Shown here: one piece after another, positions 17,623 through 26,929 of the stretch
Layout: every line of letters begins with the position of its first letter
Position numbering within the stretch: position 1 is the first letter of the stretch
Source: JAVKDP01 sp040222185
GTDB lineage: Bacteria; Bacteroidota; Rhodothermia; Balneolales; Balneolaceae
Length of the DNA: 42,367 bases
Reading direction: 5' to 3'
Assembly: GCA_040222185.1 (NCBI GenBank)
Contig: JAVKDP010000080.1
Location: 1 to 42,367, forward strand
The notes under the pieces: generated by a model
Told to the model about the DNA's origin: nothing
The model's input: the letters and a program-made list of their open reading frames with translations, nothing else
Database searches by the model: none
Position numbers and translations under genes: made by a program

Positions 17623-19583
17623 TATTCCACGTTGTTCTCTAACTGGTATGATTTCTGAAGATTTTCAGGATAAGACTTAATATCGTACTTATCTCTCAAC
17701 CTCATCATCCAGTTTTCTTCTCTTTCAGGTTGATAATCTGATACAAGGCGATTAAAAGCTTCGTCAAAAGTCATGGTTCTCGCGGGTAATATCGCGTTCA
17801 GATAAAAAACTCCTTTTCGATTGCTGTATTCGAAAACATCAGAAAATGTGTTTACTTCCATGCTTTCAAGTTTATCGAAAGGTTCTCCCTGGAATGCACC
17901 AGTTGAATCTGAAACAACGCCAACCGCTATTCCATTTGCCCTGATACTATCAGGAGAGTTTCCTTCATTTACGAAATCAATTGCTTTTTGAAGAGAAGTA
18001 TCGCGACTAGAAGTTACCATATGATAATGATACCTGGTGTTATAAGAATACTGATCCAGATTATCCTCATATTTGTTCATCAGGATAGTAGTATCAAGAG
18101 TTGCTGAACTCCAAACTGAGTCTTCATTAATCTGATATACAACAAGACCTGTTTTGTAGCTGTCAGTTTGTTTGATAAACTCAGGGTAATCTCTAATAGT
18201 AATTTCAGTCAGCTTCCCGTCAATGATGGATTCTGTATAATCTGATAACCAATCACTTCTATATTGCTCGGAGTAAGTACCTTTGTTCGTGTTAATAAGG
18301 TATGTAAGGTAGTTTTGAGCCGTATAGTTACTTTCTTCAAATCTGTAGATTTCGCTTGCAGAGATAGAAGAAGGTAGGATTATGTTTTCATACCTGGCAG
18401 AGTCAAGACTATTAACAAAACCTTCAAATTCACTAAGAGCTGAAGCTACAGCGCCCTGATCATATTTGTCACGAATCCAGTCTATAACAAATGAATTATT
18501 CTTTTTGAATGTAGGAGACTGTTCGAGTTTAGTCATGAGCCATTTATTTCTTTCTTCTTCTGACTCAAATTGTTCCACTGAATCAACCCGCATGATGTGG
18601 AAGCCATAAACAGTTTCTATTGGTTTTGAATAGTCTGCGTCAACATCAAGATGCATTACAGAGTCAATAAAAGCTGCATCATAGCGGCCGCCATAATTTA
18701 TCCAACCAATTTTACCACCTGTTGAGATAGAAGGGGTGTCCTCTGAATAAGACTTAACAACTTCATTCCATTCGGTTCCATTTTCCAGTGCTATGAGCGC
18801 AGAGTCAATATTCGCCTGATTGTCTCCTTTACGAGTAAAGATGTGAGAGACATCACGAGATGGCTGTTTAGCTCTTCTTTGTTCTAAAAGTACAATATGA
18901 TATCCAAACTGTGTTCTAAATGGCTGTGAAATCTCACCAAGTTCCAGGCTGTATAGAACTTCTTCAAATTCCCGAACGGTAGTTCCAACTGAAAACCAGG
19001 GAAGTTCTCCGCCCATTGAGCGATCACCACGCATTGTAGAATATTCCTTGTCCAGGTCAGCCATAGTTGCTGTACCAGCCAGAAATTTAGTTCGTGCTGT
19101 TACTAGTTTATTGTATGCATCGAGGGTATCTCGGGGGTTAGCTTGTGGGTCAACAGCAATTAACACATGTGAAGACTTAAGCTCAGCGTCATATCGCTCT
19201 TTGAACTCATTGAACATGGTAGGTCGAATCTGATTTTCAAGCCAGAAAGAATATGCGGCTTGTTTAGAGTATAACTCATACTCCTCGATAACTTTTTCAT
19301 TTTCAAAGTAGCCAGCTTCTTGAGCTGAAAGGATTTTAGCTTTGTAGTCTAAATAAATTGGTAGAAAGTCATATAGCTCTTCATAACTGAAACCTTCAGT
19401 AATGCTTCCTGACATGTAACTCTCTTTAAGCTCGGTGTAAGTCACCTGTTCACCATTAACTTCTCCTACAACTTGATCAGGAAGGGGAGGCGCTTGATTT
19501 GTAGATGAGTTACTTCCTGCACAAGAAATGAAAACTGCCATACTTACTGCACACAGCGTTTTCACGAATCCAGTATTTTTCAT
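17622..19583 (-). CDS. Large lipoprotein peptidyl-prolyl isomerase (PpiC/PrsA/SurA type)
   Basis: 653 aa. The lipobox FISC is at about residues 18-21 (Cys21). A chaperone N-domain begins at VVGEVNGEQVTYTELKESY. Two parvulin segments follow: one with KSSHVLIAVDP, RSMGGELPWFSVG and RTQFGYHIVLLEQRRA (about 135-235), another with VSHIFTRKGDN, STGGKIGWINYGG and ETVYGFHIMRVD (about 245-335). The C-terminal third is a further helical region with no clear domain. It probably folds outer-membrane or secreted proteins at the periplasmic face of a membrane. Confidence 0.8.
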   Translation of the reverse strand: MKNTGFVKTLCAVSMAVFISCAGSNSSTNQAPPLPDQVVGEVNGEQVTYTELKESYMSGSITEGFSYEELYDFLPIYLDYKAKILSAQEAGYFENEKVIEEYELYSKQAAYSFWLENQIRPTMFNEFKERYDAELKSSHVLIAVDPQANPRDTLDAYNKLVTARTKFLAGTATMADLDKEYSTMRGDRSMGGELPWFSVGTTVREFEEVLYSLELGEISQPFRTQFGYHIVLLEQRRAKQPSRDVSHIFTRKGDNQANIDSALIALENGTEWNEVVKSYSEDTPSISTGGKIGWINYGGRYDAAFIDSVMHLDVDADYSKPIETVYGFHIMRVDSVEQFESEEERNKWLMTKLEQSPTFKKNNSFVIDWIRDKYDQGAVASALSEFEGFVNSLDSARYENIILPSSISASEIYRFEESNYTAQNYLTYLINTNKGTYSEQYRSDWLSDYTESIIDGKLTEITIRDYPEFIKQTDSYKTGLVVYQINEDSVWSSATLDTTILMNKYEDNLDQYSYNTRYHYHMVTSSRDTSLQKAIDFVNEGNSPDSIRANGIAVGVVSDSTGAFQGEPFDKLESMEVNTFSDVFEYSNRKGVFYLNAILPARTMTFDEAFNRLVSDYQPEREENWMMRLRDKYDIKSYPENLQKSYQLENNVE

Positions 19584-19621
19584 ATTCCGATGAATCTTTA
19601 TTTTTATCTAGTTAGTATTTT

Positions 19622-20953
19622 TTAAAAGAGCATTCCAGCAATTGTTGCAGTCATTAAATTGGCCACTGTGCCAGCAAAAACTGCTTTTAGTCCGAATTTT
19701 GCGATATCAGATTTTCTTTCAGGAGCCAATCCGCCGATTCCTCCAATCTGGATTGCGATTGATGAAAAATTCGCGAATCCACATAACGCAAAAGTAGCCA
19801 TTGCAATTGTCTTTGGAGAAATATTTGCTAAAGCTACTTCATCAGCAAGCTGTAAGTATGCTAAAAACTCAGTAAGAACGAGTTTTGTCCCAATAAGAGA
19901 CCCCATGGTTGTAGCATCTGACCACTCCACACCTACAAGCCAGGCAACAGGGGACAGAATCCATCCTAATACCATTTCGATGCTGAGAGGAGCACCAATA
20001 AGACTAGTTAACCCCGTGGAGTCACTAACCCAACCAAAAAAGCCATTGAACATTGCCAATAATGCAATAAAGGCTAAGAGCATCGCTCCAACATTTGCAG
20101 CGAGTTTCAGACCAACCCCCGCACCAGTGGCAGCTGCATCTATTCCATTCGCATCTGTTTTTTCAATTTCCATCTGAACATCACCAGCAGTAGATGATAC
20201 CTCAGTTTCAGGTTGAAGAATTTTTGCAATAACTAACGCAGCCGGAGCAGCCATTAAACTAGCTCCAAGTAACCGCTCAGCAAATAGCTGTTGTGCAACT
20301 TCTATTTCTAATCCATTAGCCGCAGCAAAAGAAGAACCTAACAGTGCTACATACGCTGCCATCACACCACCAGCAATGGTTGCCATTCCTCCTGTCATTA
20401 CAGCCAGAAGCTCCGATTTTGTTAGCTTTTGAATAAATGGCTTAATTACAAGTGGAGCTTCAGTCTGACCTACGAATATATTTGAAATCACAGAAAGAGT
20501 TTCAGCTCCGGAAGTGCCTAATAGCTTCTGCATTCCTTTAGAAAGAAACTTTACAACTGCCTGCAAAATACCATAGTGGTAAAGAATAGCTGTTAATGAA
20601 GCAAAAAAGATAATGGTTGGCAGAACCTGGAACGCAAAGATTACACCCATACTATCAGGGTATTCAGGTCCGCGACCTAGAAAACTAAATAATAGCTCTG
20701 AACCAGCTGTAGTGTATTTTAATACTACAACAAAGAAACCGGCTACAACTTCGAATAATAACATGGGCCAGCCTAACGGGCTCCATATCCCAGCTAAGTA
20801 CTCAGATTTAAGTATGAAGATGGCCAGGATAAACTGGATTCCCAACCCTGTTCCTACTAATCTCCAATTAATATTTTTTTTGTCTTTACTAAGCAAATAG
20901 GTGAAGGCAATGATCGCAACCATGCCAAGGATTCCCCGAAGTATATTTTCCAT
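19622..20953 (-). CDS. nupC: NupC-family concentrative nucleoside transporter
   Basis: 443 aa polytopic membrane protein of the CNT family. Conserved blocks are VIFAFQVLPTIIFFASL, IFVGQTEAPLVIKPFI, MTGGMATIAGGVMAAYV and ALCGFANFSSIAIQIGGIGGLAPER. It imports nucleosides, driven by Na+ or H+. It starts on the last base of tdk (TAATG type junction), so uptake and phosphorylation of thymidine are co-expressed. Confidence 0.9.
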   Translation of the reverse strand: MENILRGILGMVAIIAFTYLLSKDKKNINWRLVGTGLGIQFILAIFILKSEYLAGIWSPLGWPMLLFEVVAGFFVVVLKYTTAGSELLFSFLGRGPEYPDSMGVIFAFQVLPTIIFFASLTAILYHYGILQAVVKFLSKGMQKLLGTSGAETLSVISNIFVGQTEAPLVIKPFIQKLTKSELLAVMTGGMATIAGGVMAAYVALLGSSFAAANGLEIEVAQQLFAERLLGASLMAAPAALVIAKILQPETEVSSTAGDVQMEIEKTDANGIDAAATGAGVGLKLAANVGAMLLAFIALLAMFNGFFGWVSDSTGLTSLIGAPLSIEMVLGWILSPVAWLVGVEWSDATTMGSLIGTKLVLTEFLAYLQLADEVALANISPKTIAMATFALCGFANFSSIAIQIGGIGGLAPERKSDIAKFGLKAVFAGTVANLMTATIAGMLF

Positions 20954-21609
20954 TAAGTATGCTGATTATTTTGGGTTTCATCTGTTTCCTGTTCAATTAC
21001 AGGAACATTAAAAGGGCGGATAGGTTTTCCGCGTCTTGTATCTACAGAAGGGCGGTAACAGTGTCTGGCACGAGGTTCATATGCATCGTATTCTCCTACC
21101 AGCACAGTGTTAGTATTATCAATTACTCGTTGAGAAAAATTAGCCATTGCTCCACTTTCTGAGCATACAGCATGAAGCTTGGTTACAAACTCTGCAACTG
21201 CCAGTAAGTTTGGCATTGGGCCAAAAGGTCTGCCTTCAAAATCCATATCAAGGCCAGCAACAATCACTCTTTTCTTGTCATTAGCAAGTGAATTAGCAAC
21301 ATCTACAATTCGGTCATCAAAAAACTGTGCTTCATCTATGCATACTACTTTAGCATTTCCTGTTAAAAGGACAATTTGATCAGCAGTGTCAACCAGGATG
21401 CTTGGGAGGGCAGTTTCATTATGTGAAACCACTTCAGTATCACTGTACCTTTTATCAATAGCCGGCTTTACGACAACAACATTTTGCCCGGCAATATGGG
21501 CTCTTTTTGCCCTGCGGATAAGTTCTTCTGTTTTGCCACTGAACATGCCTCCACATACTACCTCTATCCATCCAAATTCTTTCGGTGCTAACGAAGGCTC
21601 GTTTATCAT
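20953..21609 (-). CDS. tdk: Thymidine kinase (type II), two zinc-site cysteines changed
   Basis: 218 aa. The P-loop GGMFSGKT is at 20-27, and the catalytic/Walker B segment is VVCIDEAQFF with DEAQ at 93-96. GLDMDFEGRPFGPMP and AVAEFVTKLHAVC are diagnostic of type II thymidine kinase. The family's zinc site normally uses CxxC plus CxxC/H; here the first pair reads CSES and the second ARHC, so two of the four cysteines are missing and the structural zinc may be lost. It is coupled to the nucleoside transporter. Confidence 0.92.
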   Translation of the reverse strand: MINEPSLAPKEFGWIEVVCGGMFSGKTEELIRRAKRAHIAGQNVVVVKPAIDKRYSDTEVVSHNETALPSILVDTADQIVLLTGNAKVVCIDEAQFFDDRIVDVANSLANDKKRVIVAGLDMDFEGRPFGPMPNLLAVAEFVTKLHAVCSESGAMANFSQRVIDNTNTVLVGEYDAYEPRARHCYRPSVDTRRGKPIRPFNVPVIEQETDETQNNQHT

Positions 21610-21796
21610 TAATTATATTCTGTTAAAATTGAACCTTTTCTAAAAGAAAGAATATATCGGGCAACAGAACAAATGGAAAGTAATTCGGTGATGTTTTTGA
21701 TTAAATCAGAAATCAGAATAATTCCTACTAAGCTAATTTCTGGATTTAATGCACACATTATTTTTACATATAGGTTGAGTTTCCTATTTTGTGGGC

Positions 21797-23815
21797 ATGA
21801 AAAAATTCATTTTAAGAAAGGAAGAGCCCAAACTTCGTCCTGAAGATTACTCAATTCCATATTCTGAATTACTCAATGAAAATCAGTTAGATGCTGTTTT
21901 TCACAACAATGGACCAGCATTAGTTGTAGCCGGTGCAGGTACTGGGAAAACCAGGACTCTGGTTCATAGAGTAGCCAGGTTAGTTGAAAGCGGGGTAAAT
22001 CCTTCTGAAATATTACTGCTCACTTTTACACGGAGAGCAGCAAAAGAAATGCTCAACAGGGCAGCCTCAATTCTTGATGAGCGATGTAAGAAAGTAAAAG
22101 GAGGGACTTTCCATTTTTATTGTAGTCAGCTTTTGCACCAATATGCCGAGCATCTTGGGTATCCTACTAACTTCACAATTATTGATACATCCGATGCTCT
22201 TGAGATTATTCAATTGGTTAGAACTCAGAAAGGGTTTCATAAAAAGAAAGATCGATTCCCCAATAAAAATACCTTATTGAATATCATCAGTTCATGTAAA
22301 AACAAATTCCTGGATTTGAGAGTGATTCTATCAGAGGCCTATCCCCAGTTTATTGAGCTCGAGAATAAGATAGAAGAAGTTGCCCTGGCTTACGAAGAGT
22401 ACAAAGAGAAGAACTTTGTAATGGACTTTGATGATCTTCTCATAAAAACAAAGGAACTCCTTGTACAGCATAATGATATAAGAGTAAAAGTTGCATCTTT
22501 ACACCGCTTTGTAATGGTAGATGAATACCAGGATACCAACAAACTTCAGGCTGATCTCTCGCTATTATTTTCTAGTGTCCACAATAACATTATGGCAGTA
22601 GGAGATGATGCACAAAGCATCTACTCGTTCAGAGGGGCCGATCACCAGAATATTCTTGATTTTCCAAACTTACTTGACAATACCAGGGTCATTAAACTGG
22701 AAGAAAACTACCGCTCCAGTCCACAAATATTAAATACTGCGAATCATATCCTTGAACAAGCTGCTTTTAAATTCAATAAACATTTGTTTTCTCAAAATCC
22801 GGATGGAGATATTCCAGCATTGGTAAAGGCACCATCAGAGCATGACCAAAGTAGATTTGTTACCCAGGCTGTAATTCAGTTAAGAGAGCAGGAAATACCT
22901 TTAAATGAGATGGCGGTTCTTTTTAGAAATGGAAGAGATTCATTTGACCTTGAAGTTGAGTTAAATAGAAAGAACATTCCGTTTGTTAAATATGGTGGTC
23001 AAAAATTCACTGAAGCAGCACATATAAAAGATGTTTTGGCTCATATCCGTGTAATCGTTAACCCTATGGATACTATTGCCTGGAACAGGGTGCTAATGCT
23101 CATAGACGGAATTGGCCCTAAAACTGCCCAGGATTTATTTGATTGGATCAGGCTTGCCGATAATCCTTTCGAATTAAATCTTTCTGATGCGGTAAGTAAA
23201 GCATATATGGAGCAGATGAAAAGTCTGAGCAAACTGCTTATTGAGATTAGTACTGAAGAGTACACGGTTTCGGAAGTAATAGAGAAAGTTGTAGAGTATT
23301 ATCGTTTATTTTGCGAGAAAAGATATAATGATTATCCTAAGCGGCTTAAAGATTTAGAAGCTTTTGTGAATATTTCATTGGGCTTTACTTCACTAAACAA
23401 AATGTTAGAAGATTTAGCATTAGATCCGATCTCATTTACAGCCGTTGAGACCGAGCAAAAGCAAAACGAAGAACCACCTCTAATACTGAGCACTATACAT
23501 TCTGCAAAGGGTCTTGAATGGCAACAGGTGTTTATCATACAATGCCTAGACGGGATTTTACCATCAGCTTATTCAATTGATGATGAACAACAGCTGGATG
23601 AAGAATTACGATTGTTATATGTAGCTACAACGCGAGCAAAAGACATGCTTTACTTTAGTTATCCCGCACTTGCACAGTCGAGTTATGGGGATTACTTCAC
23701 ACAACCCAGTCGTTTTTTGTCAGCTTTAGAAAAGGATAGTTTGGAAGAGTGGAAATTGGTTGAAGAGGAAACAGAACAGCTCCCTGAAGCACCAGATTCG
23801 GGATTGCTAGAATAG
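21797..23815 (+). CDS. UvrD/Rep/PcrA-type superfamily 1 DNA helicase
   Basis: 672 aa from the ATG at 21797; a GTG six bases earlier is possible. Motifs run in order: Q-like NENQLDAVF, motif I AGAGTGKT (45-52), motif Ia LLTFTRRAAKEM, motif II DEYQDTN, motif III GDDAQSIYSFRGA, motif IV/V region ILSTIHSAKGLEW, motif VI LLYVATTRAKDMLYFSYP. It is shorter than PcrA/UvrD by roughly the C-terminal 50-80 residues and ends in an acidic tail. It is a 3'-5' helicase for repair or replication restart; the exact subfamily is uncertain. Confidence 0.88.
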   Translation: MKKFILRKEEPKLRPEDYSIPYSELLNENQLDAVFHNNGPALVVAGAGTGKTRTLVHRVARLVESGVNPSEILLLTFTRRAAKEMLNRAASILDERCKKVKGGTFHFYCSQLLHQYAEHLGYPTNFTIIDTSDALEIIQLVRTQKGFHKKKDRFPNKNTLLNIISSCKNKFLDLRVILSEAYPQFIELENKIEEVALAYEEYKEKNFVMDFDDLLIKTKELLVQHNDIRVKVASLHRFVMVDEYQDTNKLQADLSLLFSSVHNNIMAVGDDAQSIYSFRGADHQNILDFPNLLDNTRVIKLEENYRSSPQILNTANHILEQAAFKFNKHLFSQNPDGDIPALVKAPSEHDQSRFVTQAVIQLREQEIPLNEMAVLFRNGRDSFDLEVELNRKNIPFVKYGGQKFTEAAHIKDVLAHIRVIVNPMDTIAWNRVLMLIDGIGPKTAQDLFDWIRLADNPFELNLSDAVSKAYMEQMKSLSKLLIEISTEEYTVSEVIEKVVEYYRLFCEKRYNDYPKRLKDLEAFVNISLGFTSLNKMLEDLALDPISFTAVETEQKQNEEPPLILSTIHSAKGLEWQQVFIIQCLDGILPSAYSIDDEQQLDEELRLLYVATTRAKDMLYFSYPALAQSSYGDYFTQPSRFLSALEKDSLEEWKLVEEETEQLPEAPDSGLLE

Positions 23816-23817
23816 CT

Positions 23818-24057
23818 TTATTCTTTTTTCATGAATCTGTATTCAATAATAATGTCCTTTAAAAGCCAGTAAATTGGATATAAAGGGATCAAAACTGCAA
23901 TAAGAACTTCCCACTTATTATACTTTGGTTTACCACCGTCAACAGGAAGAGTGATACCGGCAAGACCAGCAATCCAGATTATAAAAAAAAGGAATAGTGC
24001 CAGAGATAATATCAGTGCTCCAAAGAGGCCTAAATTTTCATAAAAGGTTTTAAGCAT
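23818..24057 (-). CDS. Small two-TM membrane protein of unknown function
   Basis: 79 aa with two hydrophobic helices (about 10-36 and 50-67) separated by a short polar loop (DGGKPKYNKWE), and a charged C-terminus. The ends abut the helicase gene (two bases) and diverge from der. No family is recognised. The aromatic and charged distribution is that of a real small membrane protein rather than a chance frame. Confidence 0.6.
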   Translation of the reverse strand: MLKTFYENLGLFGALILSLALFLFFIIWIAGLAGITLPVDGGKPKYNKWEVLIAVLIPLYPIYWLLKDIIIEYRFMKKE

Positions 24058-24126
24058 AAATCGACTTTAAGTGATAAAATTTCCGTACTTTTGTTGCTTG
24101 CTTAAACTAATAATTCAATTTATAAA

Positions 24127-25434
24127 ATGCTTCCAGTAGTTTCTATTGTAGGGCGCCCGAATGTGGGTAAATCTACCATATTTAATAGATTAATAGGAGA
24201 GAGAAAGGCCATCGTTCATGATGAGTCTGGGGTAACCAGAGATCGACACTATGGAGAATCGTACTGGAATGGCAGAGATTTTACTGTTATTGACACTGGT
24301 GGATATCTCCCGGATGAAATGGATGTGATGGTTGTGGGTATTCGAGAGCAGGTTTTTATCGCTCTAGAAGAGTCTGATTTAGTTCTATTTGTAGTTGATA
24401 CCGATTTAGGTCTTAATTCCTTGGATAAAGCAGTAGCCAGTATACTTCGTCAACAGGACCGACCTGTACTTGTGATCGCAAATAAAGCTGATAATGAGTT
24501 CAGAAGGTTAAGCGCTTCAGAGTTTTACGAGTTAGGATTCGAAGAAATATTTCCGATTTCAGCAATTAGTGGTACAGGCACTGGCGAATTATTAGACAGA
24601 ATAGTTGAACTTTTACCTGAAACACTGCCTGAAGAAGAAAGTGACTCACCTAAGCTGGCGTTTATTGGCCGTCCAAATGTTGGTAAGAGCAGCCTTGTTA
24701 ATGCATTATTAGACGATGAAAGATCTATCGTTACAGATATAGCGGGGACCACAAGAGACTCTATAAATAGCAAGTTCACCTATAACGGAAAAGAATATAT
24801 TCTTGTTGATACTGCTGGACTCAGAAAAAGGGTTAAAGTTAAAGAAAACATTGAGTTTTATAGTACAGTAAGGAGTGAGCGGGCTATCAGGGAATGTGAT
24901 GTAGCGATTCTTATCCTGGATGCTGAAAGAGGTTTTGAAGACCAGGACAAGCGTGTATTACGAGAGGCTGAGAAATTTAATAAAGCTCTGATCATTGTCT
25001 TAAATAAATGGGATTTAATTGAAGACAAGGATACGAACACGGTAAAAGAGTTTGAGAAATATATTTATGAGTCGGTCCCAAATATGGATTACGTTCCAAT
25101 TCTCACTATATCAGCCTTAAACAAGAAAAGGATTCATAAGGTTATTGAGCTAGCTGATAAAGTAATTGAAGAGCGTGGAAAACAAATAGGTACATCAGAG
25201 CTAAATAATTTCCTTGAACAACTTTTAAGAGGAAGATCGTTACCAATGAAGCGGGGTCGACAGTTAAAAATCAATTATATGACTCAGGTGAAGACCAATC
25301 CTCCAGTATTTAAATTCTTTATGAATAATCCGCAGGATATGCCTCCAAATTATAGAAGATATATCGAGAATCAGCTACGTGAGAAGTATGGATTTATCGG
25401 AGCTCCGATAACAATGGTATTTAGGCAGAAATAA
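24127..25434 (+). CDS. der: Ribosome assembly GTPase Der (EngA)
   Basis: 435 aa with two tandem GTPase domains and a C-terminal KH-like domain, the Der plan. The first G1 GRPNVGKST is at about 8-16, with G3 DTGG and G4 NKAD; the second G1 GRPNVGKSS lies near 180, with DTAG and NKWD. The C-terminus carries RGRQLKINYMTQV and PPVFKFFMN. It is needed for 50S subunit maturation. Confidence 0.95.
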   Translation: MLPVVSIVGRPNVGKSTIFNRLIGERKAIVHDESGVTRDRHYGESYWNGRDFTVIDTGGYLPDEMDVMVVGIREQVFIALEESDLVLFVVDTDLGLNSLDKAVASILRQQDRPVLVIANKADNEFRRLSASEFYELGFEEIFPISAISGTGTGELLDRIVELLPETLPEEESDSPKLAFIGRPNVGKSSLVNALLDDERSIVTDIAGTTRDSINSKFTYNGKEYILVDTAGLRKRVKVKENIEFYSTVRSERAIRECDVAILILDAERGFEDQDKRVLREAEKFNKALIIVLNKWDLIEDKDTNTVKEFEKYIYESVPNMDYVPILTISALNKKRIHKVIELADKVIEERGKQIGTSELNNFLEQLLRGRSLPMKRGRQLKINYMTQVKTNPPVFKFFMNNPQDMPPNYRRYIENQLREKYGFIGAPITMVFRQK

Positions 25435-25469
25435 AGTCACATTGAATACTGATTACTCTCTTTAGATTT

Positions 25470-26081
25470 ATGGCAGATATTAACTGGATATACGTACTTT
25501 TTTTTCTAACAGGAGTTCCCTCCATTTATATGTTGATTAGAATCTTCTTTGAAGACAAATCTGTATCAAGTCTTTACTTTGGTTTGGCGTTGATAAGCTT
25601 CCTGGTTGGAATTCTATTAGGTCTTCATCCTTTTTTTGAAGGGAAATACCCTGGTGAATGGGGTAACTTTATTGCCATTACATTCGCTCTAAGTGGTCTT
25701 TTCGTTAAGATCAGAAACTCTAAGCCGGTTTTCGCCCGTTTCCCAATGTACTTAACGGCTCTTCCATTGGTGAGTATTCTTTTCTATCCACTTATTTTAG
25801 ACTCTCTGATTGTGAAAGATCTTATTCAAATTATTTACCAGGGAGGAGGGATAGTAGTAGCAATTCTAGTGCTTTCTATTAACCAATACTTATACAAAGA
25901 AAGAGGCATCTTGCTTGTTTCAAGTGCAATATTTCTAGTTGCCTATATACTTAACTGGTTTATAGTAGACTTTGAATATTCTGAAGTAATTAGCCAGATT
26001 TTATTTTCATTGGGAATTGTAGCCGCAACTTTTGGATTTAAAAGAATCTCAGACTCTAAAAACAACCAAACTTCAGATTAA
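25470..26081 (+). CDS. Polytopic membrane protein of unknown function
   Basis: 203 aa with about six hydrophobic helices, for example WIYVLFFLTGVPSIYMLI, YFGLALISFLVGILLGL and IVVAILVLSINQYL, and a short hydrophilic C-terminal tail. I recognise no family motif. Its stop shares a base with the start of the peroxiredoxin gene, so the pair is probably co-expressed. Confidence 0.65.
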   Translation: MADINWIYVLFFLTGVPSIYMLIRIFFEDKSVSSLYFGLALISFLVGILLGLHPFFEGKYPGEWGNFIAITFALSGLFVKIRNSKPVFARFPMYLTALPLVSILFYPLILDSLIVKDLIQIIYQGGGIVVAILVLSINQYLYKERGILLVSSAIFLVAYILNWFIVDFEYSEVISQILFSLGIVAATFGFKRISDSKNNQTSD

Positions 26082-26551
26082 TGTCAGTATCAATAAATGA
26101 TGTAGCTCCGGATTTCAAACTTCAAAATACAAATAAAGACTTTGTTCAGCTTTCTGACTTCAAAGGGGAGAGGAATGTACTCATACTCTTTTACCCTTTA
26201 GCGTTTTCAGGAACCTGCACTACAGAACTTTGTTCAACAAGAGACAACTTGAAAATCTATGAATCATTCAATGCTGAGGTTATAGGTATTAGTATTGACA
26301 GTTTCTTTACTCAAAAAGCATTTAAAGACTCTCAGAACTTAAATTTTACATTGTTAAGTGACTTCAATAAAACTGCTTCGGAGTCTTATGGTATTCTGTA
26401 TGAGGATTTCTTCGGAATGAAAGGAGTGTCTAAGCGTTCAGCTTTTGTTGTTGACAAAGAAGGTGTAATCAAATATGCTGAAGTTTTGGAAGATGCTTCA
26501 CAGGTTCCAAACTTCAATGCGATACAGGAAGCATTAGCAGGGCTTGATTAA
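26081..26551 (+). CDS. Peroxiredoxin (AhpC/TSA, Bcp-like)
   Basis: 156 aa. APDFKLQNT near the start and FYPLAFSGTCTTELC give the peroxidatic Cys46 and a second cysteine at 51, the five-residue spacing of atypical two-Cys (Bcp/PrxQ) enzymes. ISIDSFFTQKAF and SAFVVDKEGVIKY are also typical. It reduces hydroperoxides using thioredoxin-type partners. It is the last host gene before the dif site. Confidence 0.88.
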   Translation: MSVSINDVAPDFKLQNTNKDFVQLSDFKGERNVLILFYPLAFSGTCTTELCSTRDNLKIYESFNAEVIGISIDSFFTQKAFKDSQNLNFTLLSDFNKTASESYGILYEDFFGMKGVSKRSAFVVDKEGVIKYAEVLEDASQVPNFNAIQEALAGLD

Positions 26552-26581
26552 GTAAGCTAGTAACTCTAGTTAGATTTTATG

Positions 26582-26613
26582 AAAAGCAGGATCACCAGGT
26601 TCTGCTTTTTTTT
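26582..26613 (+). terminator. Rho-independent terminator after the peroxiredoxin gene
   Basis: AGCAGGA (26585-26591) and TTCTGCT (26600-26606) form a stem (one G-T pair) followed by a run of T. The dif site begins about 60 bases later, so insertion there breaks no transcript. Confidence 0.8.
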
Positions 26614-26674
26614 GTGAGGGAATAAATATGTAGGATCGATATTTGAATAGAATGGGTGATAATATAATAACATA

Positions 26675-26702
26675 ACTTTACATAATATAAATTATAGGAA
26701 AA
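26675..26702. other. dif: Chromosomal dif site / left attachment site (attL)
   Basis: Read on the plus strand, the XerD-type arm ACTTTACATAA (26675-26685), 6-bp spacer TATAAA (26686-26691) and XerC-type arm TTATAGGAAAA (26692-26702) form a 28-bp site. The reverse complement has the usual XerD arm TTATGTAAAGT. It matches the general bacterial dif pattern well over both arms. It is therefore probably still functional for chromosome dimer resolution. With a VGJ-type insertion, its XerD arm is host DNA and its XerC arm comes from the phage. Confidence 0.8.
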
Positions 26703-26708
26703 TAGTTC

Positions 26709-26737
26709 TTGACTCGTTTTTATTGATGCTGTATACT
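26709..26737 (+). promoter_or_regulatory. Strong sigma70-like promoter just inside the provirus left end
   Basis: TTGACT (26709-26714) and TATACT (26732-26737) are separated by exactly 17 bases. It starts 7 bases after the dif site, so it would be formed entirely by phage DNA and would face the first small genes. The leader to the first gene is about 290 bases and highly structured. Confidence 0.6.
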
Positions 26738-26780
26738 ATGGGTGTCTTCTGTACCTAAATTGAAAAATAGTTCTTAAGGC

Positions 26781-26819
26781 AAAAAAAAGGCGGGTTGAGT
26801 TCGAACCTCTTCCCGCCTT
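26781..26819 (-). terminator. Strong hairpin with A-run: minus-strand terminator or single-strand origin element
   Basis: AAGGCGGG (26787-26794) pairs with CCCGCCTT (26812-26819). The inside repeats the symmetry as TT, GAG (26797-26799), loop TTCGAAC, CTC, TT. Eight A precede it (26781-26788), so on the minus strand it is a hairpin followed by a T run, a typical intrinsic terminator. No minus-strand gene exists in the provirus, so a role in complementary-strand initiation is an alternative. Confidence 0.5.
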
Positions 26820-26929
26820 AAATACTAAATCGAAATTGAAGATATAATAAATCGAACCGATTCGCAACTATGTTGCTTTGAGGATTATATCTTCCCAGTC
26901 TACATACTATGCTACCCTTCAAACTGTAC

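Noticed and set aside
19659..20177. 172-codon plus-strand frame opposite nupC
   Set aside because: It is antisense to conserved transporter motifs; composition is that of a complement of membrane helices.
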